Source: a bacterium
GTDB lineage: Bacteria > Bacillota > Clostridia > Lachnospirales > Lachnospiraceae
NCBI GenBank assembly: GCA_023663725.1
Contig: JAMPGX010000013.1
Coordinates: 37,489 to 101,488 of the forward strand
Length of the DNA stretch: 64,000 bases
Reading direction: 5' to 3'
In this document: positions 60,520 to 64,000 of the stretch, in pieces
How positions within the stretch are numbered: the first letter of the stretch is position 1
Layout: each line of letters begins with the position of its first letter
The notes under the pieces: generated by a model
Told to the model about the DNA's origin: nothing
Seen by the model: only the letters and a program-made list of their open reading frames with translations
The model's database searches: none
Position numbers and translations under genes: made by a program

Positions 60520-63500
60520 ATGAAAAAACGAAAGAGCAGTTTATTACAAAGGATGCTGGCGGTGCTGCTCTCAGTGTCGCTGACGTTGGGGCTGATTTGG
60601 TCTGCTCCGATCAATGTACTGGCGCAGGGAAGCGTCAGCGGAAACGACGCGGAATATGATTGGGATTTAGGGAAGAGCGAAGCGGTATCCGGAGGCGGGA
60701 GCCAGGCGCAGGGAAGCGTCAGCGGAAACGACGTGGAAATGACGGAATTGGCGGTGCCGCCTCAGACCATGCAGGAGGCCGCAGAGGAAGATATGATCAT
60801 GACCGCGGCGGATGACGGCACGGCTGTGCCCGGCAATATTACCTCCAATCAGACATGGAATACGCAGACGCTGGCAGCAGGAACCTATACCATTCCTTCC
60901 GGCGTAACGGTGACTGTTTCCGGGAAACTGACGATTACTGGAAATGTCACGATGAATGGAGGAGGAACTCTGCGCTGGAGCAGCGCGGGAAGAGAAAAGA
61001 ATGCCCTGGAAGTACAGGAAGGCGCTCAGCTTACGCTTGAGAATATAACGTTGGATGGCAATAGAATTAGTTTTAGTCGGTCTGCTTTGTTGCTTCAGGG
61101 AAACGTCACATTGAATAACGGCACGGTAATCAAGAATTTTAAGACATCTGGCGGTAGCGGTTCTCCTGCCGGTATGAAAGGTATGATCGCCGTTTACGAA
61201 AAGGGCGTTTTAAATATTCAGGATGGCGTTACCATTACGGGAAATGAGTGTGGCAGTGGGATCATTGCCCTGTATCAATATGACACAGGATCTTCTTTGG
61301 CGAATTCTACAGCTACTGTCAATATGTACGGCGGCACGATTGCGGGGAATACAGTGAAATCGGCTGTTTCGGATATGGGTGTCATCTGGAACTGGTGCGG
61401 CAACCTGAACATTTCCGGCGGAACAGTGACTGCGGAGGGCGGCGAATATGCGGTCCATACCCAGGGAAATAACAAGTCCTACAATGCCACCACCGTTATT
61501 TCCGGCGGAACATTTACAGGCATGAAAAACGGCGCCGTCTGCGCGGGTAAGGATTCAGGCAATCGAAGCGTGATAAGAATCACGGGGGGCAGCTTTAACG
61601 GAAACATTGCCGCCACTGTCAACTACGGAACAATTGAGATCCGCGGCGGTGTATACAGCGGAACGCAGTATGCGCTGAGCAGCAATGGTGCTGGAGCCCT
61701 GGAGGTGTACGGCGGGGAATTTACGGGCGGTACAAAAGCCTATGACGGGACGATCAATACCAAAACTGAAAAGGTAATTGTGGGAGATGCTAAGGAGACA
61801 GGGGCTAATTGGAATAGACTCACAAGCCTCAACACCTACCAATATGTTGCCATCGGGGAACTGGAGCAGCCGCTTCCGTCTCATTCCCACAACGACATTA
61901 CCTTCACTTCATGGACGGGGACGGACAGTCTGCCGACGATGGTGGGGAATTATTACTTGACGGGAGATGTAACCATGTCCGGGACATGGGAGGCGCCGGC
62001 CGGTACCACTGGCCTCTGTCTCAACGGCTATCAGGTGAAATATACAGGCGCGGAGGAAGATCAAAGCTTCCTTCAGGTAAATGAGAATGCTACGTTGAAT
62101 CTCTACGATTGCGACGGCTCAGGCGGCACTCACACCCTTACAAGCCCTGTGACAAACGGCAGCGTCACCGTTCGAGGCGGGCTGATCACGGGAACCAGTC
62201 AGAAATCCAAAATAGTGGGAAGCTGCATTTGTATCTATCCAAATGGAACCTGTAACCTTTACGGCGGCTCCATTGCCGGATTCAGCGATACCCCCAGCAG
62301 CGGGGGCAGTCACGGAGCCGTCCGGGTGGAGGGTATTTTCCACATGTACGGAGGCGCGATTACCCACAACCGCTCCGGCTGCGGCGGCGGTGTAAATGTA
62401 TGCGGGGTGAATGCGCACTTTTATCTCCATGGCGGCAGCATTTCCGATAACTACGCTGATTTCGATGACGGGGGCGGTATCTGCATAAACGACACAGGCA
62501 GCTTCGAGATGACGGGCGGTGAAATCAGGGGAAACAAAGCCAAGAGCGGCGCAGGAGGAATCCATTGGTATAATGACGGCAACGTCACTTACAGCGTACA
62601 TCTTAGCGGTGGGGAGATCATCGGAAACACGACTGGCGGCGCGGCAGGCGGCTTGAAGTTTGATGCCAATCCCTGGCAGCAGTTCTTTGTCTCCGGCGGT
62701 ATCAAAATAACAGGGAACAAGAATCTGAATGACAAAGACAGCAACCTCTATCTGGGCAGCGACAGTACGATCATGGTTGAGAGCGGCGGATTCAGCCAGG
62801 GCGCTTTGATCGGCGTTACAACCGAGTCCGCGCCCATGGCGCAAACGTCTATAGCTGTCACGGGCCATAATAAAGGCGATTACAGCCAGTATTTTCAAAG
62901 TGACAATCCGGATTATGAGATCAGGAATGAATCCGATACGGTGAAGCTGGCGCTGCCCCATCAGCATACGCCGGTAAAGAAGGAAAAAGTTCTCGCTGAC
63001 TGTACGAATCCGGGTACAGGGGAATACTGGCAGTGTGAGGGGACGACAGGCTGCGGCAAGATGTTTTCAGATCAGGCGTGTACGAAAGAGATTTCCGTGA
63101 AACCCGTTCTTCCCGCGCAGGGACATTCCTATGAAAGCACATGGAAAAAGGACGCAAGCGGACACTGGAAGGTCTGTGCGGACTGCAATTACCGGACGAC
63201 GGCCGCGGCCCACACCTATGACAATGATAGCGACATGAGCTGCAATGACTGCGGCTGGGACAGGACGGGAACGGATAAAACGCCGCCCACAGGCAGCATT
63301 ACAATAGAGGGGAAAAGCTGGGACAAGCTTTCGGAGTCCATCTCTTTTGACCTGTTTTTCAATGAGGCGAAACAGGCGCTCATCCAGGGGCAGGATACGG
63401 CCGGCGATGTGTGTTCCGGCGTGGATAAGGTATACTATTATGTCTCCGATACCGCGCTGTCAGGGGAGGCGGTAAAGGCACTGGGAAGCTCGCAGTGGAA

Positions 63501-64000
63501 GGAAGGAACCTCGATTACCCTGGAGGCAGCGGACTGGAAATGCATTATTTATGTAAAGATAACGGACAAGGCGGGAAATGCGGCGTATGTTTCTTCAGGG
63601 GGATTGGTGTTTGACGTGACCGCACCGGAGATTGGCGGCGTCACGGACGGGGCAGTTTACCGCAGCTCCCAGACAGTGACGGTGACGGACACTAACCTGA
63701 AAACCGTAACGGTAAACGGCGCGGAGGTTACTCTGACGGACAACAGCTTTACGCTTGAGGCGGCATCCGGCCGTCAGACCATCACCGCCGAGGACAAGGC
63801 GGGAAACCGCTCCACAGTAACAGCCGTGGTGAAAACAGCGGCAGAAAATGTGAATGATGCGAAGCAAGTGATAGAAGCGGCTCTGGAGGAGATCTTTAGC
63901 GGCAATCATACCACGGGGGAGGACGTCCGTAGGGCGGTAGAGGCCGCATTGGAAAAGGCCGGAATCAGCGGAGAGGATGTGCAGATCACTCTCAAAGACT
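60520..64000 (+). CDS. Large secreted adhesin-like protein, 3' end outside the window
   Basis: At least 1160 residues; the frame is open to the last base. Signal peptide (KKRKSSLLQRMLAVLLSVSL, cleavage near NVLAQ), then QGSVSGND twice (~residues 35 and 65). A long right-handed beta-helix-like region follows (~110-800) of repeated turns such as NMYGGTIAGNT, NISGGTVTAEGG, EVYGGEFTGG, FEMTGGEIRGNKA. After ~810 there are Cys/His/Trp modules (GEYWQCEGTTGCGKMF; HWKVCADCNY; CNDCGW), then Ig-like repeats (~925-1110). Typical of cell-surface proteins of gut Clostridia that bind host or plant glycans; any wall anchor would lie beyond the window. ATG with GGAGG. Confidence 0.9.
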   Translation, partial: MKKRKSSLLQRMLAVLLSVSLTLGLIWSAPINVLAQGSVSGNDAEYDWDLGKSEAVSGGGSQAQGSVSGNDVEMTELAVPPQTMQEAAEEDMIMTAADDGTAVPGNITSNQTWNTQTLAAGTYTIPSGVTVTVSGKLTITGNVTMNGGGTLRWSSAGREKNALEVQEGAQLTLENITLDGNRISFSRSALLLQGNVTLNNGTVIKNFKTSGGSGSPAGMKGMIAVYEKGVLNIQDGVTITGNECGSGIIALYQYDTGSSLANSTATVNMYGGTIAGNTVKSAVSDMGVIWNWCGNLNISGGTVTAEGGEYAVHTQGNNKSYNATTVISGGTFTGMKNGAVCAGKDSGNRSVIRITGGSFNGNIAATVNYGTIEIRGGVYSGTQYALSSNGAGALEVYGGEFTGGTKAYDGTINTKTEKVIVGDAKETGANWNRLTSLNTYQYVAIGELEQPLPSHSHNDITFTSWTGTDSLPTMVGNYYLTGDVTMSGTWEAPAGTTGLCLNGYQVKYTGAEEDQSFLQVNENATLNLYDCDGSGGTHTLTSPVTNGSVTVRGGLITGTSQKSKIVGSCICIYPNGTCNLYGGSIAGFSDTPSSGGSHGAVRVEGIFHMYGGAITHNRSGCGGGVNVCGVNAHFYLHGGSISDNYADFDDGGGICINDTGSFEMTGGEIRGNKAKSGAGGIHWYNDGNVTYSVHLSGGEIIGNTTGGAAGGLKFDANPWQQFFVSGGIKITGNKNLNDKDSNLYLGSDSTIMVESGGFSQGALIGVTTESAPMAQTSIAVTGHNKGDYSQYFQSDNPDYEIRNESDTVKLALPHQHTPVKKEKVLADCTNPGTGEYWQCEGTTGCGKMFSDQACTKEISVKPVLPAQGHSYESTWKKDASGHWKVCADCNYRTTAAAHTYDNDSDMSCNDCGWDRTGTDKTPPTGSITIEGKSWDKLSESISFDLFFNEAKQALIQGQDTAGDVCSGVDKVYYYVSDTALSGEAVKALGSSQWKEGTSITLEAADWKCIIYVKITDKAGNAAYVSSGGLVFDVTAPEIGGVTDGAVYRSSQTVTVTDTNLKTVTVNGAEVTLTDNSFTLEAASGRQTITAEDKAGNRSTVTAVVKTAAENVNDAKQVIEAALEEIFSGNHTTGEDVRRAVEAALEKAGISGEDVQITLKD

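Noticed and set aside
1-64000. CRISPR array, rRNA operon, replication origin
   Set aside because: I found no regularly spaced repeats with unique spacers, no rRNA sequence and no DnaA-box cluster.

Overview
The window is about 64 kb of one chromosome with a GC content near 55% by eye. It looks like a Gram-positive anaerobe of the Clostridia, most likely Lachnospiraceae. This rests on gene content and order: the housekeeping runs dnaG-rpoD-trmK and rpmE-DUF1385-prmC-prfA, a BceRS-BceAB antibiotic-response module, a BlaI/M56 pair, LytTR-DUF3021 pairs, strong AGGAGG ribosome binding sites and many promoters with an extended -10. The assignment is inference; no 16S gene is present.

Layout. 0-10 kb: a B12-type radical SAM protein on the minus strand, a small hydrophobic toxin with a probable antisense RNA, an HD hydrolase, a multidrug-type ABC exporter, then bceR-bceS-bceA-bceB. 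10-23 kb: two identical tRNA-Glu genes, an AraC-type regulator with a long helical C-terminus, a BlaI repressor with a double operator, a frameshifted M56/BlaR1-like gene, two tandem lipoprotein serpins, and a LytTR/GHKL two-component pair followed by two half-size peptide-type ABC exporters. 23-27 kb: NUDIX hydrolase and a condensation-like acyltransferase, zinc-ribbon membrane protein and esterase. 27-33.5 kb: dGTPase, dnaG, rpoD, trmK and a nucleoside kinase. 33.5-42 kb: an Rpn-type nuclease, LytTR-DUF3021, RNase P RNA, a trypsin-like lipoprotein, two COG0523 metal-homeostasis GTPases (one extremely His-rich), a phage-like orphan, an S4-domain protein and a membrane protein. 42-52.5 kb: carbohydrate esterases, an EAL/HDOD protein, RarA, a GH115 xylan glucuronidase and malic enzyme. 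53-58 kb: rho, rpmE, DUF1385, prmC, prfA. 58-64 kb: an AraC regulator with its partner gene and the start of a large secreted adhesin-like protein that runs off the end.

Together the accessory genes suggest a gut commensal that senses and resists cell-wall-active peptides (Bce module, BlaI/M56), blocks host or neighbour proteases with surface serpins, manages zinc and removes acetyl and glucuronyl side groups from xylan.

The least conventional content is between genes. There is a 160-bp palindromic repeat family in which two copies differ by paired, structure-preserving changes, always with the same end facing the next gene. A second structured repeat family supplies the Shine-Dalgarno region of three unrelated genes. 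A third short hairpin family precedes several start codons. A multi-stem RNA-like element sits directly behind a promoter at 42.25 kb.
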